DNA from: Ottelia alismoides | Taxonomy: Eukaryota > Streptophyta > Magnoliopsida > Alismatales > Hydrocharitaceae | Direction: 5' to 3' | NCBI GenBank assembly: GCA_037367405.1 | Contig: JAZKJV010000388.1 | Coordinates: forward strand, 248,001-312,000 | Length of the DNA: 64,000 nucleotides | Shown: positions 1-10,369 of the stretch, piece by piece | Position numbering within the stretch: the first letter of the stretch is position 1 | Layout of the letters: each line of letters opens with the position of its first letter | The notes under the pieces: model-generated | The model's database searches: none | What the model saw: the letters and a program-made list of their open reading frames with translations, nothing else | Told to the model about the DNA's origin: nothing | Program-made: the position numbers and the translations under genes

Positions 1-805
1 TGGAGTAGGATGGTGCACCATCTTCACAGAATATAATAAAACCTTATTGTGCTTTTGATGATATTTTAGGAGTATTGACTAGTGGAAGAAAGCATGTGTG
101 GTTTGGGATATGTTTGTATGCCACAGAGCTCATGGGGGGAAGTATACAGAGCTTGTGCAGGTTGAAGTCATGTGATGGAAAATATACAAGGCCCAACATT
201 CGTAGAGTTGATGGCCTTCTTCCAACAAAGTGTTTGGGCTTCTCACACTGAGTGCTTTCATTTGGCTACTCAAAGATGAGTTGGATGCTGATTTTCTTCG
301 GGCTATGGATCAGCTTGACCAAATGATGGGCTGACAAGCAGTCAACTCTTTCCCCACCACGGGTTTCTATAATGAGAATCTTGTCCAACATTTCTTTGTT
401 CCATTTCTTTGTTCTGCTCGCTCTCATGCTATCAGGACTATCGGAGATCGATGATGCTCTCAAGCACTAGACTAGTAGGAGGCCCCCTATTTCTATATAT
501 TAGTGTTCCCTGGTCTCACATTTCAAAATTACGAGCACATTAATATTTTAAAAAACATATACAATTATATTGATGGGGTATGGCAACTATGGAGTAGTAG
601 AAGGGAACATTGTGAACCTGGGAGGGTGCCAAACCACTCCGGTTGGAACTGTGATGACCCTTGTTGCAACTTCAAGTGAACCTCTGACTTCGAGTATCAT
701 ATACCGACCGACTCATAGCCCACTATTACCACATCTCTTCGAGCTAGAACCTAAGGGCTTTCCCCCCAATGGCACCCCCCGTAATACACTTTTATCGTCG
801 ACAAG
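1..805. other. No gene recognised; probably intronic or intergenic
   Basis: Short open frames here (for example 266-463 on the - strand and 570-923 on the + strand) show no recognisable domain, no repeated motif and no splice context, and are what chance would give. Nothing in this stretch matches the RRM gene to the right, whose upstream exons must lie further left than the window or have been missed. The right edge is set by the target duplication of the hAT-like element that starts at 806. Confidence 0.4.
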
Positions 806-1031
806 CAAGGCCTTAAATGTCGGTTTCGGTCACCATTTCGGTATCAACCAAAACAGAATTTCGATGGAATTTCGGTGGAATTTCGATCGAAATTTCGGTC
901 ATTTCGGTCATTTTTTGTACTAGGACCCCCATATTTCGGTCATTTCGGTCATTTCGGTCGAATTTCGATTTCAACCGGATATCGATATTCGACAGAAATT
1001 CGATCGAATTTCGCTGAAATTTGAGGCCATG
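806..1031. mobile_element. hAT-like non-autonomous element (family 1, copy A) with ATTTCGGTC-repeat core
   Basis: A 226-bp element flanked by a perfect 8-bp duplication TCGACAAG (798-805 and 1032-1039). It begins CAAGGCCTTAAATG and ends TTTGAGGCCATG, so the ends are imperfect inverted repeats (CAAGGCCTTAA against CATGGCCTCAA). An 8-bp target duplication with short CA-starting inverted ends fits the hAT superfamily. It has no coding capacity and must be mobilised in trans. The interior is built from variants of ATTTCGGTC and its complement (GAAATTTCGATCGAAATTTC), including a nearly perfect tandem run at about 934-962. A second copy with its own duplication is at 11211-11390, which proves mobility of the family. 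Confidence 0.85.
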
Positions 1032-1176
1032 TCGACAAGAACCCACCAATTAAAACACCATTAAGCTGACATTGGTCAGATGAGGTGACATAAGCCTCAG
1101 ACCTTTCAAACTCTACAATCTTGTGATGATTCCTCTGGTGCCATGTATTCCTTCAACGAAAGCAAACAACTAGGTT

Positions 1177-1221
1177 ACAAGTATTGTCCTTAAGGTGACC
1201 TGAACCCTCGTACTGGAAGCA
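1177..1221 (-). pseudogene. Relic of a retroelement gag/ORF1 zinc knuckle
   Basis: Read on the - strand, 15 codons give CFQYEGSGHLKDNTC, a CX2CX4HX4C knuckle in which the second cysteine has become tyrosine. Such knuckles occur in the nucleic-acid-binding proteins of plant LINEs and LTR elements. The flanking 1040-1460 has no long open frame, so this is a decayed fragment and the parent family cannot be named. The call rests on one short motif and could be chance. Confidence 0.3.
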
Positions 1222-1513
1222 ATAGGACATCGTTGACATTGTGGACACTCGTCTCCCAATAACCCTCTCTGCTACCGCCTTCTCCGATGAATGATGATGC
1301 AATCACAGATTTGGGAACTTGACAAAATTAGTGTTTTCCATCTCTAATTGATAATTTAATTTTGATTATTCATTGTTTACGTTAAATAAATCGATATTGA
1401 TTGAAATCTCAATATTTATGGTGGATAATTTTAGTTAGTCATTTCAGGAAGTCAATTAGGATGTGTTAAATGGTCAGTTTTTTATTTTCCTTGTGTACTT
1501 CTGTAATCAACCT

Positions 1514-1661
1514 TGTTGGAAGAGATGAAAGAGAGGGCTTGTTTATTCCAGGGAACCCTAGGCTCTCTTATATAGAGGAAGCCTATGGGTAAATTACATA
1601 AGATGGAACAACGAAAATAAGCATGACACATAAGTACATAAATACTAGAAATATCTCTACA
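1514..1661 (-). repeat. 3' LTR of copia-1
   Basis: 148 bp, differing from the 5' LTR by two G/A changes. The - strand carries the TATA motif CTATATAAGAGAGCC, the likely core promoter of the element. The polypurine tract lies at 1662-1673. Confidence 0.95.
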
Positions 1662-1668
1662 CTCCCCC

Positions 1669-2998
1669 TCAAGATGGAGCATAGATGTCAATCATGCTCA
1701 GCTTGGAAGAACATTTCTGAAACGACCCTCTGAGCAATGGCTTAGTAAAAATATCTGCAGTATGCTCTCCTGAACTAACATGGGAAGTAGAAATCAACTC
1801 CTTCTGAATCATATCCCTGGTATAGTGGCAGTCTACCTCAATATGTTTCGTCCTTTCATGAAATGCAGGATTATTAGTAATAAATAATGCTGCTTGATTA
1901 TCACATTGTAACTCCATGGGTAATGGTACGCCTATATGCATATCTGCTAATACGGCTCGAACCCACATCATCTCCGTACTTGCCTGTGCCATGGCTCTGT
2001 ACTCAAATTCAGCACTAGATCTAGCCACCATTGTCTGTTTCTTGCTTTTCCAAGAAACTAAGGAACTGCCAACAAACACTGCAAAACCTGAGGTAGATTT
2101 CCTGTCTCTAGGGCATCCTGCATAATCCGCATCAGCACAAGTAGAGATAGAAAGATTTCTTTCTTTCCTGAACAACAATCCTGCACCTGGAGATGACTTT
2201 AGATATCTTAGTATCATATATACAGCATCCATGTGTATCTGTCTTGGTTGTTCCATGAACTGACTCACCCGACTAACTGCAAAAGCAATGTCAGGTCTAG
2301 TGATAGTAATATAGAGAAGTTTTCCCACCGTTTCTCTATATCTTCTTTTGTCAACTTCCTCTGTATCATCTCCATATAGCTTCATACTAGGATCCATGGG
2401 AGTTGTAGAGGGTCGAAACCCGATCATACCTGCCTCAACAAGCATATCTGTAATGTATTTCCTTTGGGACATCACAAGACCCTGCGCATTCCTCGCAAAC
2501 TCCAATCCCAGAAAGTATCGTAGAGTACCAATATCCTTCGTCACAAACTGATGGCCTAAAAATGCTTTTGCCATCTTTATCCCCTACACGTCATCTCCCG
2601 TAACAAGTATATCATCAACATATACCATAATAACAACAATACCTCAGGGAGTCTTCTGGACAAACAAAGAGTGGTCAACATTTGATCTTATGAACCCTTG
2701 CTTCTGGATGAGATCTGAAACTTCTGAAACCATGCCCGCAGAATTTGTTTAAGACCATATATGGCCTTGTGAAGTCTACACACCATATGACACTCCCTCT
2801 CAGCAGCAAACCCCGGAGGTTGCTGCATGTAGACTTCTTCCTGCAGATCCCCTTATAAAAAAACATTTTAACATCAAGCTGGAATAAGGGCCAATCACGT
2901 ACCACTGCGACTGACAGAAGAATACGTAGAGTTGAATGACATGCTACTGGGGAAAAAAGTGTCCATATAATCCACGCCATAGGTCTGAGTGAATCCAC
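1669..2998 (-). pseudogene. copia-1 reverse transcriptase and RNase H (broken)
   Basis: The last third of the pol polyprotein, which copies element RNA to DNA and removes the RNA strand. 1669-2574 is open for 301 codons. It begins in the RT connection (QFVTKDIGTLRYFLGLEF), runs through KLLYITITRPDIAFAVSRVSQF, and then the RNase H region with ADADYAGCPRDRKSTSG, AEFEYRAMA and the closing HIEVDCHYTRD. The catalytic YVDD motif is readable just upstream at about 2601-2620 but is followed by an in-frame TAG. The segment 2600-2998 needs changes of frame to be read, so fingers and palm are disrupted. The final codons end next to the polypurine tract. Non-functional as it stands. Confidence 0.9.
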
Positions 2999-4589
2999 GA
3001 GCCACTAGTCTTGCTTTGTAGCGATCAAGGCTGCCATCCGCATTATATTTGACAGTAAAGACCCATTTACAACTGACCACAGAAGCTTCTGGGGGAGCAT
3101 CAACCAAGCTCCATGTACCACGAGATCGCAATGCAACCATTTCCTCTTCCATGGCTAACCGCCAGCTGTTGTCTTTCAAGGCATCCTGATAGTTCTGTGG
3201 TATCTCCACGGTAGATAGGGCAATAGTGAATCTCTGGAAATCACCAGTGAGGTGATGGAATGAAACCTGCGAAGCAAGTGGATAAGACACACACGTCCGC
3301 TTGGATGTCCTCAAGGCAATAGGTACATCCAAATCATCAGCAGTGTCCACCTGTACATCATTACCCTGCACTTGTGCATTGTCAGTTCCATCATTACTAA
3401 TATCACCTGGACATACCTGGGGCGTGGTGGATGAATGACGGCCTCCATGAGCAGGATTCAGACGACGAGTATAAAATTTAGGTAGAGGTGGTACTGGTGG
3501 TGGTGGAGGTGGTGGTGGTGGTGACAGTGGTGGCACAACAGGATTAGGTATGTGATCAGACTGACATGCAGGAGGAAGTGGCACATAAATGCCATCATCA
3601 GTAGTGGAAGGAGTCATCCTGTCACCTGTAGGCGAGAAATACATGACATTTTCAAAGAATGTGACATCAACACTAACATAATATCTGTTATTCGCAGGAT
3701 CATAGCATCGATAGCCCTTTTGAGTACGGGAGTACCCCAGAAACACACACTTGACAGCCCTAGGTGAGAGCTTGTCAATCCATGGAGTGAGGTGACGGAC
3801 AAATGCAACTGAACCAAAAACACGAGGAGTTAGTGAGAACAATTCTCTGTCAGGAAAGACAACAGAAAGAGGAACTTTCTCACCCAACACAGAAGATGGC
3901 ATACGATTGATCAGATAACCTGCCATAAGAACATCATCACCCCAAAAAGACAGAGGAGCATAACTATGAATGAGTAAAGTCCGAGCCACATCAAGGAGAT
4001 GACGATGTTTTCTCTCTGCAACACCGTTCTGTTGATACGTGTAGGCACAAGTTGTTTGATGAATAATGCCACAAGACAAGAAGAAATGGGACAGAGCACG
4101 AGTGCAAAATTCTAATGCATTATCTGTGCGCACAATCTTCACATTAGAAGAAAAAACATTCCGAATTTCATTGATAAGCTTTTTGATTACATCTCCCGCT
4201 TCAGATTTATTTTTCAATAAAAAGACCCAAGACAATCTAGAGAAATCATCGACGACCACTAGGTAAAATCTGTGTCCCTGGTGATCAGGTACATGACTCG
4301 GACCCCAAATGTCAACATGCAATAACTCAAATGGGGAGCGACTGCTCCTAGACTCATGACGAGGGAAAGTAGACCTGTGATGCTTTCCCAACTGACATGC
4401 TTCACACTGGAAGGAAGACTTTGGTGAAATATGGGGTAAGATATGGCGTAGCTTCTGAAGAGAAAGATGACCAAAATGCAGATGCCAAGTGAAGGGAGAA
4501 TCAGATCCACTGGACTGAGATGAGACACCAGCATAGGAGGTACGAACCAACCGATAAAGACTATCCTGCTCACAGCCACAGCTAATCAC
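2895..4589 (-). pseudogene. copia-1 integrase and start of reverse transcriptase
   Basis: An open frame of 564 codons. In order it has: the end of the protease-integrase spacer; the HHCC zinc-binding region of integrase (WHLHFGHLSLQKL then CEACQLGKHHRS); the DDE core with DIWGPS, VRTDNALEF and the QQNGVAERKHRHLLD box that holds the catalytic Glu; the conserved C-terminal region with LSPRAVKCVFLGYS and KGYRCYDP; a proline-rich linker (a PPPPPPPPP run near residue 370); then the first RT motifs (WVFTVKYNADGSLDRYKARLVARGFTQ). The frame is lost just after TQTYGVDY, where the chain shifts into an unrelated frame. In an active element this is cut from a single gag-pol polyprotein. The start of the open frame is only the first Met after a break, not a true start. 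Confidence 0.92.
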
Positions 4590-4734
4590 CCTGTCCGTTA
4601 GATGTCCTGAAAAATAAGAGATGATGGGTCAAATATAGCTCGACAATGCAAATCCTTTGTAAGCTGACTTATAGAAAGTAAGTTCATCGAGAAATCTGGA
4701 GCATCCAAAACATTCAGCAAGCGAATGGAGGGTG

Positions 4735-5016
4735 TCAAACTGATCCCCCATGTCCAATGATGGGGGAATGAGTCCCATCTGCTATTATTACCGATCTCCT
4801 TGGGGAAACATCCCTGAAGGATGTAAACTTATCTCTGTCCCGACAGAGATGATGTGTCGCAACGGAGTCCATGATCCATTCCGAAACATCAGAACTGTGA
4901 CATGATGTAAAGGCATATATGCTACCTGATGTGCTTGCCGTGGCTGACGTGGTGGCAGAGGCTGAAGCTGCGATGTTTGAGTGTCCCTCTGGTGAATCAA
5001 TAGTGGCAGGAGGCAT
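4735..5016 (-). pseudogene. copia-1 protease region (active-site glycine lost)
   Basis: The frame reads EWIMDSVATHHLCRDRDKF and then VIIADGTHSPIIGHG, the copia aspartic protease. The active triad D-S-G is changed to D-S-V, which would abolish cleavage of the polyprotein. The matching region of the second copia element (about 27481-27630) keeps DSGASHHLC. The upstream end is cut by the hAT-like element at 5033. The true frame continues to the gag remnant beyond 5800. Confidence 0.85.
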
Positions 5017-5032
5017 GATATCCCATAGTCTG

Positions 5033-5800
5033 TAGGGCTGGCTATTGAGTCACGGCTCGATGAGCTAGGCTCGGGCTCGGCTCGATAAGGGCTCGTGAGC
5101 TTGGCTCATTAAGCTAATGAGCCGAGCCCGAGCCAGATTTTTGGGCTCGATAGCTTATCCAGCCGAGCCCGAGCCCTGCTCAGCTCGATAACTCAAGAAC
5201 GAGCTCGATAAGGATCATATAAATATATTCTATTTGTAATACTACAATGATTTTTATTTGTATTAGTTTTGCAACATTGTTAATGGTGGATTATTTGTTT
5301 ATGTTGTTTATGTAACAACAATGTTGAGTGGACTATGTTGTAGACTTGGATTTTCTACCTTTTATCTATGTTAATCTAGGTTATATTTAGATATTTAGTA
5401 TTTTTTTCTTTTCTATTAACAAGCAGAATGTTATAATATATACTATAATTTAACTTTTATATACAAGTTGGATAGTGGTCTACTGGTAAGGTGGACGATC
5501 TTTGAAAAGGTCTCGGGTTCAAGCCCAGGCAAAACTTTTTTTCACCAAAAAACACATATTTCCTTAACGGGCCTGAATATGCTCGAGCCCATACCAGGCT
5601 CGATAAGAGGCTCGGGCTCGATAAAGGGTTCGGCTCAAGACTTATCGAGCCCGAGCTGGCTCGATGAGGGCTCGGGCCCACCGAGCTCGAGCCCGAGCCA
5701 GTTCGGTTGGGCTCGATCGAGCCCGAGCCCGAGTCCAGTTGGGCTTATCGAGCCCGAGCCCAGCCCTGGCTCGGCTCGTTAGGCTCGATAGCCAGCCCTA
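5033..5800. mobile_element. hAT-like non-autonomous element (family 2) inside copia-1
   Basis: A 768-bp element with inverted ends TAGGGCTGGCTAT and ATAGCCAGCCCTA (13 bp, perfect). It is rich near both ends in CTCGATAAGG / GAGCCCGAGCC motifs, so the outer 120-200 bp can fold on themselves, while the middle (5215-5470) is AT-rich. The flanks ATAGTCTG (5025-5032) and GTAGTATG (5801-5808) match at 6 of 8 positions. The second copia element supplies an empty-site comparison: aligned with about 27355-27400, removing the insert plus one 8-base flank restores collinearity, which supports an 8-bp duplication and so a hAT origin. It has no transposase. It carries a tRNA-like module at about 5468-5540. 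Confidence 0.82.
5468..5540 (+). other. tRNA-like / Pol III promoter module inside the hAT-like element
   Basis: The stretch reads like a decayed tRNA or SINE head: a box A-like GTGGTCTACTGGTAAGG (about 5472-5488), a box B GGTTCAAGCC (5516-5525) within a GGG-TTCAAG-CCC T-arm, a GTC/GAC-closed D-arm, and a pairing GATCT/AGGTC in the anticodon position around a short loop TTGAAA. A T7 run follows at about 5535-5541, a Pol III stop signal. The variable region and acceptor stem do not fit a working tRNA, so this is not called as a tRNA gene. It could be a captured SINE fragment or a chance resemblance. Confidence 0.4.
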
Positions 5801-5899
5801 GTAGTATGGCGACAAGATCCTCAAACCGTTGATCTGAAGTAGATGACGGTGTGGGCACAACGTGCTCGGCTACACGGATAGATGCAGGAAAACCATGCT

Positions 5900-6676
5900 T
5901 AGAATATCATGTATCTTACGCATGACCTGGACGATGACAGAAGGTGCATGGTTGACGGAAGCGGCCACCTCGACCTCGAGGTCCACGACCGCGAAAAGAG
6001 GAGGGGACACCTCTGCCTCAGGAAGCAGCCATCGCTGAAGGAGGTGGCGTAGACGCTGGAGAAAAAATCGAAATTTGGCTGAGTCGTCGATACACTTCCT
6101 CTACTGGAGGAATAGTAGCATCTACCAGTATCTGTGAGCGAGGCGCATCATACTCCGGGTCTAGTGCTGCTAGTAAGACCCCCACCATTGTAGCATTCCG
6201 GAATGTCTTCTGCTGCTCAGGGGTCGCCGTTAGTGGAATGTTATTGTAAAGCTTCTCAAACATCCCCCGTAGGGATGTATACAACGAATGCAGCGGTCGG
6301 CCATTCTGCTTGACCGTAAAGATGTCATGCTGAAGTTGGAGGATCTTGATCTCGTTCCTCATCTGCGAGTACGTCGCAACAAGAATATCCCACATGGCCT
6401 TAGATGTGGACTGATGTAGGACATCATTGGCAATCTCCATTGTTAGAGTGCCAGAAAGCCAGACCTTGGCATACGAATCATCAGCCTCCCATGAGGCTAA
6501 ATCCCCGTCTTCTCCACCGTCTCATCTTCGGTAAGAATGTGATTCTTACCGTTGGACTTCATGAGGCTCATGAACTGCATCGCCCGGAGCTCGTAATTCG
6601 TCCCATCCATCTTGACTATTGGCGCTGGATCTTTGAAGGCGCCAATGGAGAGCATATCAACCTTGTTTTCTGACAT
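5900..6676 (-). pseudogene. copia-1 gag (nucleocapsid and capsid), frameshifted
   Basis: The reading frame starts with the MSENKVDML codons at 6676, next to the leader, and shows the LTR-element capsid domain (UBN2 type): 6018-6440 reads TSKAMWDILVATYSQMRNE, then LQHDIFTVKQNGRPLHSLYTS. The two pieces are in different frames, so there is an indel between 6440 and 6676. At the C-terminal end (5905-6000) an RGRG-rich tail leads to a zinc knuckle CTFCHRPGHA. That knuckle then meets a stop, and the last cysteine codon has become TGA. Gag would package element RNA in virus-like particles. This copy cannot. Confidence 0.85.
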
Positions 6677-6947
6677 AGTTGTCGGAGACGAAGAACTAGG
6701 GTTTGTAGATCAATGAAGAATCGTCTACATAAACATGTGGGGATATGAGTGCATATGTAGACTTATGCACTCATACCCATGAAGAGAAGAGGCGGTGCCG
6801 AGTTGGAGAAAAGGGACAGCTTAGGGGCCACGCACGACACCCTTGGTGAGGAGGAGAGGCGGCGGGGAGGAGGAGAGGCGGCGGGGATGGGGTGGGCGGC
6901 GGGGATGAGAGGGCCGGCTAGGGTTTAGGGTGGAGGCTCTGATACCA

Positions 6948-7095
6948 TGTTGGAAGAGATGAAAGAGAGGACTTGTTTATTCCAGGGAACCCTAGACTCT
7001 CTTATATAGAGGAAGCCTATGGGTAAATTACATAAGATGGAACAACGAAAATAAGCATGACACATAAGTACATAAATACTAGAAATATCTCTACA
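6948..7095 (-). repeat. 5' LTR of copia-1
   Basis: 148 bp, bounded by the primer-binding site (6931-6947) on one side and the target duplication AACCT (7096-7100) on the other. Two differences from the partner LTR, about 1.4 percent, point to a fairly recent insertion. Confidence 0.95.
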
Positions 7096-7959
7096 AACCT
7101 CTCCCTATATAAATGGGAAATAGGCTATTGTAGAAGAGAAGCTATGCTATGCTTAAAACTGAGTTTTGGTTTTGAGAGTGGCTCCCCCCACCGCCGCCGT
7201 AAAAAAATCTAGGGTTTCTTCTCTTCCCTTCCCGAGTGCACCATCCGATGTAGGTCCTCTCGTCCTGAGAAGGTCTCTCAACCCTCCCTCCCCCTTCCAC
7301 ACACACGCGCTCCCGTTCTCGTCTTTCTCACAAATTTTTTCTTTGAGCTCTGATCTTTCGGAATGAAATCAATGAGTGTGAAAGTCAATCAATACTGTCT
7401 CGGCTCTTCTTCCTAAAAATCAAGGCTTTATCCCTTGTATCAACAGAAAGAAGTAATGCACCTAAAAGAAGGGACCCACGCATTCTAATCACTTGGGAAA
7501 GGTAATTGTCCATTTCATCTACATAAGTTGGAGTTTTGTTTAAGAAAATAAGAGTCTATCTTGCCTATGCTCTTGCTCTCCTATAATACCCTGTTTTTTT
7601 AAATCCATCGTATGAACTACCTCTTCGTACTCGATTGTTTAGATTTGATGCTTCTTGTGAGTGGTTGTACCTTCCTCGATTCAATGAAGCCTCTCGACCT
7701 ACATACTCGGAAATTGTGACTTGTGCTTTCTGCTCTATAATGGGTGAAGCGTTGAGGTTCATAGCACTCAAATACTAGAGGAAGTTGTTGGCTACCAATT
7801 AATTAATTAAAGAGGAAGGATGGTTATAGTTGGTGATTTGGGAATGGGAGTCAGAGAGCTTTTTTCGACTTGTGGACTGCTTATGAATGGACAACGGATG
7901 AGATGAAGGTAATTGTGGTTTATCTAGAAAAGTTGATTTGTCAAAATTATGCGGAGTGA

Positions 7960-8673
7960 GTGAAAAGTCGAATGTCCACCCACTGTTTCTTGCGGATGTC
8001 TATAACTTGCACGGAACAAGACCTTCATTCTCTACTTCGATCCTCTTTCTATCTCAAGGCCACTGGACTCCAGTGGTCAAGGTCTATGGTTGTCTCGTAC
8101 TATAAAAAGACAAAGCTCGCCACACTTGATGTGTATGAGTCTATCACAGAAGAGATACCTTGTCTTCTATTCACCAGAAGCCCATGTAATGTTTGTTGGT
8201 TTAGGCATACGCTTTCTTTCCTGTTGGGTGGGACTGTGCTGTCAGATGTAGCCAAATGGCCCAAATCCCTACTGGGGAGTTCTAAGGATCTTGTTGTGCA
8301 GAGACAAAAGTCAATGGAGCGGTGCTTGGATAGGTTGTTAGCAACATACCTGAGGTTAGAAAACAGAAATAACTTCATACTTGGCTCAAAAATTTTTTTA
8401 TACTGGGTTTCTGACTACAGTTTGGGCCATCCTTTCTATTTCGACTATGGCATGGATATTGTTTTTGAGAAGGGGTTGGATATATGCTTCCAGTTAGGCC
8501 ATAAATCCTGTCTGAGGCAGGGGGGACAACTTGACTTGCATGGCTTCAATTTCTCAAAACTTGCTGAAGTCTATACAATTTTGTTTCATGTGCAATGTTG
8601 TTTGCACCTTTTTAGATTAAGTTATCATTTAGTCTTTGTGCTGCCTCTTGTTTCTCTAAAATTTTGCAGTTGA
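7960..8673 (+). other. Open frame of 237 codons in duplication unit 1, probably not coding
   Basis: A long frame starting MKSRMSTHCF and ending SLKFCS. No domain is recognised. The copy at 9495-10208 keeps the frame, but the copies differ by amino-acid-changing bases at least as often as silent ones, which gives no sign of selection on a protein. It is cysteine- and leucine-rich throughout and lies inside what should be an intron of the RRM gene. Its end overlaps an AATAAAA-like stretch. It may be part of an old LINE tail. Shown because of its length only. Confidence 0.15.
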
Positions 8674-8779
8674 TGTCTTAATAAAAGCTTACCCCCTTAA
8701 AAAAGTCATAGACCCATTTTTTTTTTCAAATGAATACTATTTGTTCTTTTTTCACTCATTTCACTTTTAATGCCTTTAG

Positions 8780-8835
8780 GTAGTGAGAGATAAGAGAACT
8801 GGTAAGACCCGAGGATATGGATTTGTCAGCTTTTC
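8780..8835 (+). pseudogene. Truncated duplicate of the RRM exon
   Basis: After an acceptor GCCTTTAG the sequence repeats the first 56 nt of the RRM exon at 10314 (VVRDKRTGKTRGYGFVSF) and then runs into duplicated LTR-like sequence. It has lost the second half of the exon and its splice donor, so inclusion would need a cryptic donor. It would shift or end the reading frame if spliced in. The intact acceptor could still compete with the real one 1534 bp downstream. Confidence 0.85.
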
Positions 8836-10369
8836 ACACACACGCGCTCCCGTTCTCGTCTTTCTCACATATTTTTTCTTTGAGCTCTGATCTTTCGGAA
8901 TGAAATCAATGAGTGTGAAAGTCAATCGATACTGTCTCGGCTCTTCTTCCTAAAAATCAAGGCTTTATCCCTTGTATCAACAGAAAGAAGTAATGCACCT
9001 AAAAGAAGGGACCCACGCATTCTAATCACTTGGGAAAGGTAATTGTCCATTTCATCTACATATGTTGGAGTTTTGTTTAAGAAAATAAGAGTCTATCTTG
9101 CCTATGCTCTTGCTCTCCTATAATACCCTGTTTTTTTAAATCCATCGTATGAACTACCTCTTCGTACTCGATTGTTTAGATTTGATGCTTCTTGTGAGTG
9201 GTTGTACCTTCCTCGATTCAATGAAGCCTCTCGACCTACATACTCGGAAATTGTGACTTGTGCTTTCTGCTCTATAATGGGTGAAGCGTTGAGGTTCATA
9301 GCACTCAAATACTAGAGGAAGTTGTTGGCTACCAATTAATTAATTAAAGAGGAAGGATGGTTATAGTTGGTGATTTTGGAATGGGAGTCAGAGATTTTTT
9401 CGACTTGTGGACTGCTTATGAATGGACAACGGATGGGATGAAGGTAATTGTGGTTTATCTAGAAAAGTTGATTTGTCAAAATTATGCGGAGTGAGTGAAA
9501 AGTCGAATGTCCGCCCACTGTTTCTTGCGGATGTCTATAACTTGCACGGAACAAGACCTTCATTCTCTACTTCGATTCTCTTTCTATCTCAAGGCCACTG
9601 GACTCCAGTGGTCAAGGTCTATGGTTGTCTCGTACTATAAAAAGACAAAGCTCGCCACACTTGATGTGTATGAGTCTATCACAGAAGAGATACCTTGTCT
9701 TCTATTCACCAGAAGCCCATGTAATGTTTGTTGGTTTAGGCATACGCTTTCTTTCCTGTTGGGTGGGACTGTGCTGTCAGATGTAGCCAAATGGCCCAAA
9801 TCCCTACTGGGGAGTTCTAAGGATCTTGTTGTGCAGAGACAAGAGTCCATGGAGCGGTGCTTGGATAGGTTGTTAGCAACATACCTGAGGTTAGAAAACA
9901 GAAATAACTTCATACTTGGCTCAAAATTTTTTTTATACTGGGTTTCTGACTACAGTTTGGGCCATCCTTTCTATTTCGACTATGGCATGGATATTGTTTT
10001 TGAGGAGGGGTTGGGTATATGCTTCCAGTTAGGCCATAAATCCTGTCTGAGGCAGGGGGGACAACTTGACTTGCATGGCTTCAATTTCTCAAAACTTGCT
10101 GAAGTCTATACAATTTTGTTTCATGTGCAATGTTGTTTGCACCTTTTTAGATTAAGTTATCATTTAGTCTTTGTGCTGCCTCTTGTTTCTCTAAAATTTT
10201 GCAGTTGATGTCTTAATAAAAGCTTACCCCCTTAAAAAAGTCATAGACCCATTTTTTTTTCAAATGAATACTATTTGTTCTTTTTTCACTCATTTCACTT
10301 TTAATGCCTTTAGGTAGTGAGAGATAAGAGAACTGGTAAGACCCGAGGATATGGATTTGTCAGCTTTTC
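8836..10369. repeat. Tandem duplication, unit 2 (1534 bp)
   Basis: The second copy, which runs on without a break into the rest of the RRM exon (10370-10410) and so is the unit attached to the working exon. It repeats everything in unit 1 from the ACACACACGCG start. The copies differ by single bases such as A/T at 7354/8891 and by short length changes in T and A runs. Confidence 0.95.
9495..10208 (+). other. Open frame of 237 codons in duplication unit 2, probably not coding
   Basis: Partner of the frame at 7960-8673. It differs at about half a dozen residues (for example T7A, K to E and I to F changes) with no stop introduced. The duplication is too recent for the open frame to be evidence of selection. 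No product can be named. Confidence 0.15.

Larger units (their letters stand above)
1514..7095 (-). mobile_element. Ty1/copia retrotransposon (copia-1), complete but inactivated
   Basis: Two 148-bp LTRs (1514-1661 and 6948-7095) differ at 2 positions. They start TGTTGG, end CTACA, and are flanked by a perfect 5-bp duplication AACCT (1509-1513 and 7096-7100). On the - strand the primer-binding site TGGTATCAGAGC (initiator Met tRNA type) sits directly after the 5' LTR (6947 leftwards) and the polypurine tract CTTGAGGGGGAG precedes the 3' LTR (1662-1673). The order gag, protease, integrase, RT, RNase H is that of Ty1/copia. The body is interrupted by a hAT-like element at 5033-5800 and carries several stops and frame breaks, so it cannot make a full polyprotein. 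Confidence 0.97.
1464..7445 (+). repeat. Possible older solo copia LTR, split by the 5.6-kb copia insertion
   Basis: With the 1514-7095 element and one copy of its target duplication removed, 1464-1513 joins 7101-7445 to make a unit of about 395 bp. It starts TGTTAAATGG, ends TATCAACA, and has a TATA-like CCTATATAAATGG (7105-7117) followed by a CT-rich leader-like stretch with TCTAGGGTTT. Those are general features of a plant copia LTR. The bases outside (GGATG and GAAAG) agree at only 3 of 5 positions, so the boundaries are unproven. The alternative is a fragment of promoter and 5' leader from a host gene. Its right part from 7299 onward was copied by the tandem duplication. Confidence 0.35.
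7299..8835. repeat. Tandem duplication, unit 1 (1537 bp)
   Basis: 7299-8835 and 8836-10369 are nearly identical copies in direct tandem, with only scattered substitutions and a few 1-3 base indels. Unit 1 begins at ACACACACGCGCTCCCG inside the presumed LTR remnant and stops after GTCAGCTTTTC in the RRM exon. The junction (8831-8840) joins CTTTTC to ACACACACG, with about three bases of shared sequence, as expected from replication slippage or end joining. The content is AT-rich intron-like sequence plus the first 56 bases of the RRM exon. Confidence 0.95.

Noticed and set aside
5468..5540. Functional tRNA gene
   Set aside because: Box A and B are present but the acceptor stem and variable region do not fit, so it is listed only as a tRNA-like module.
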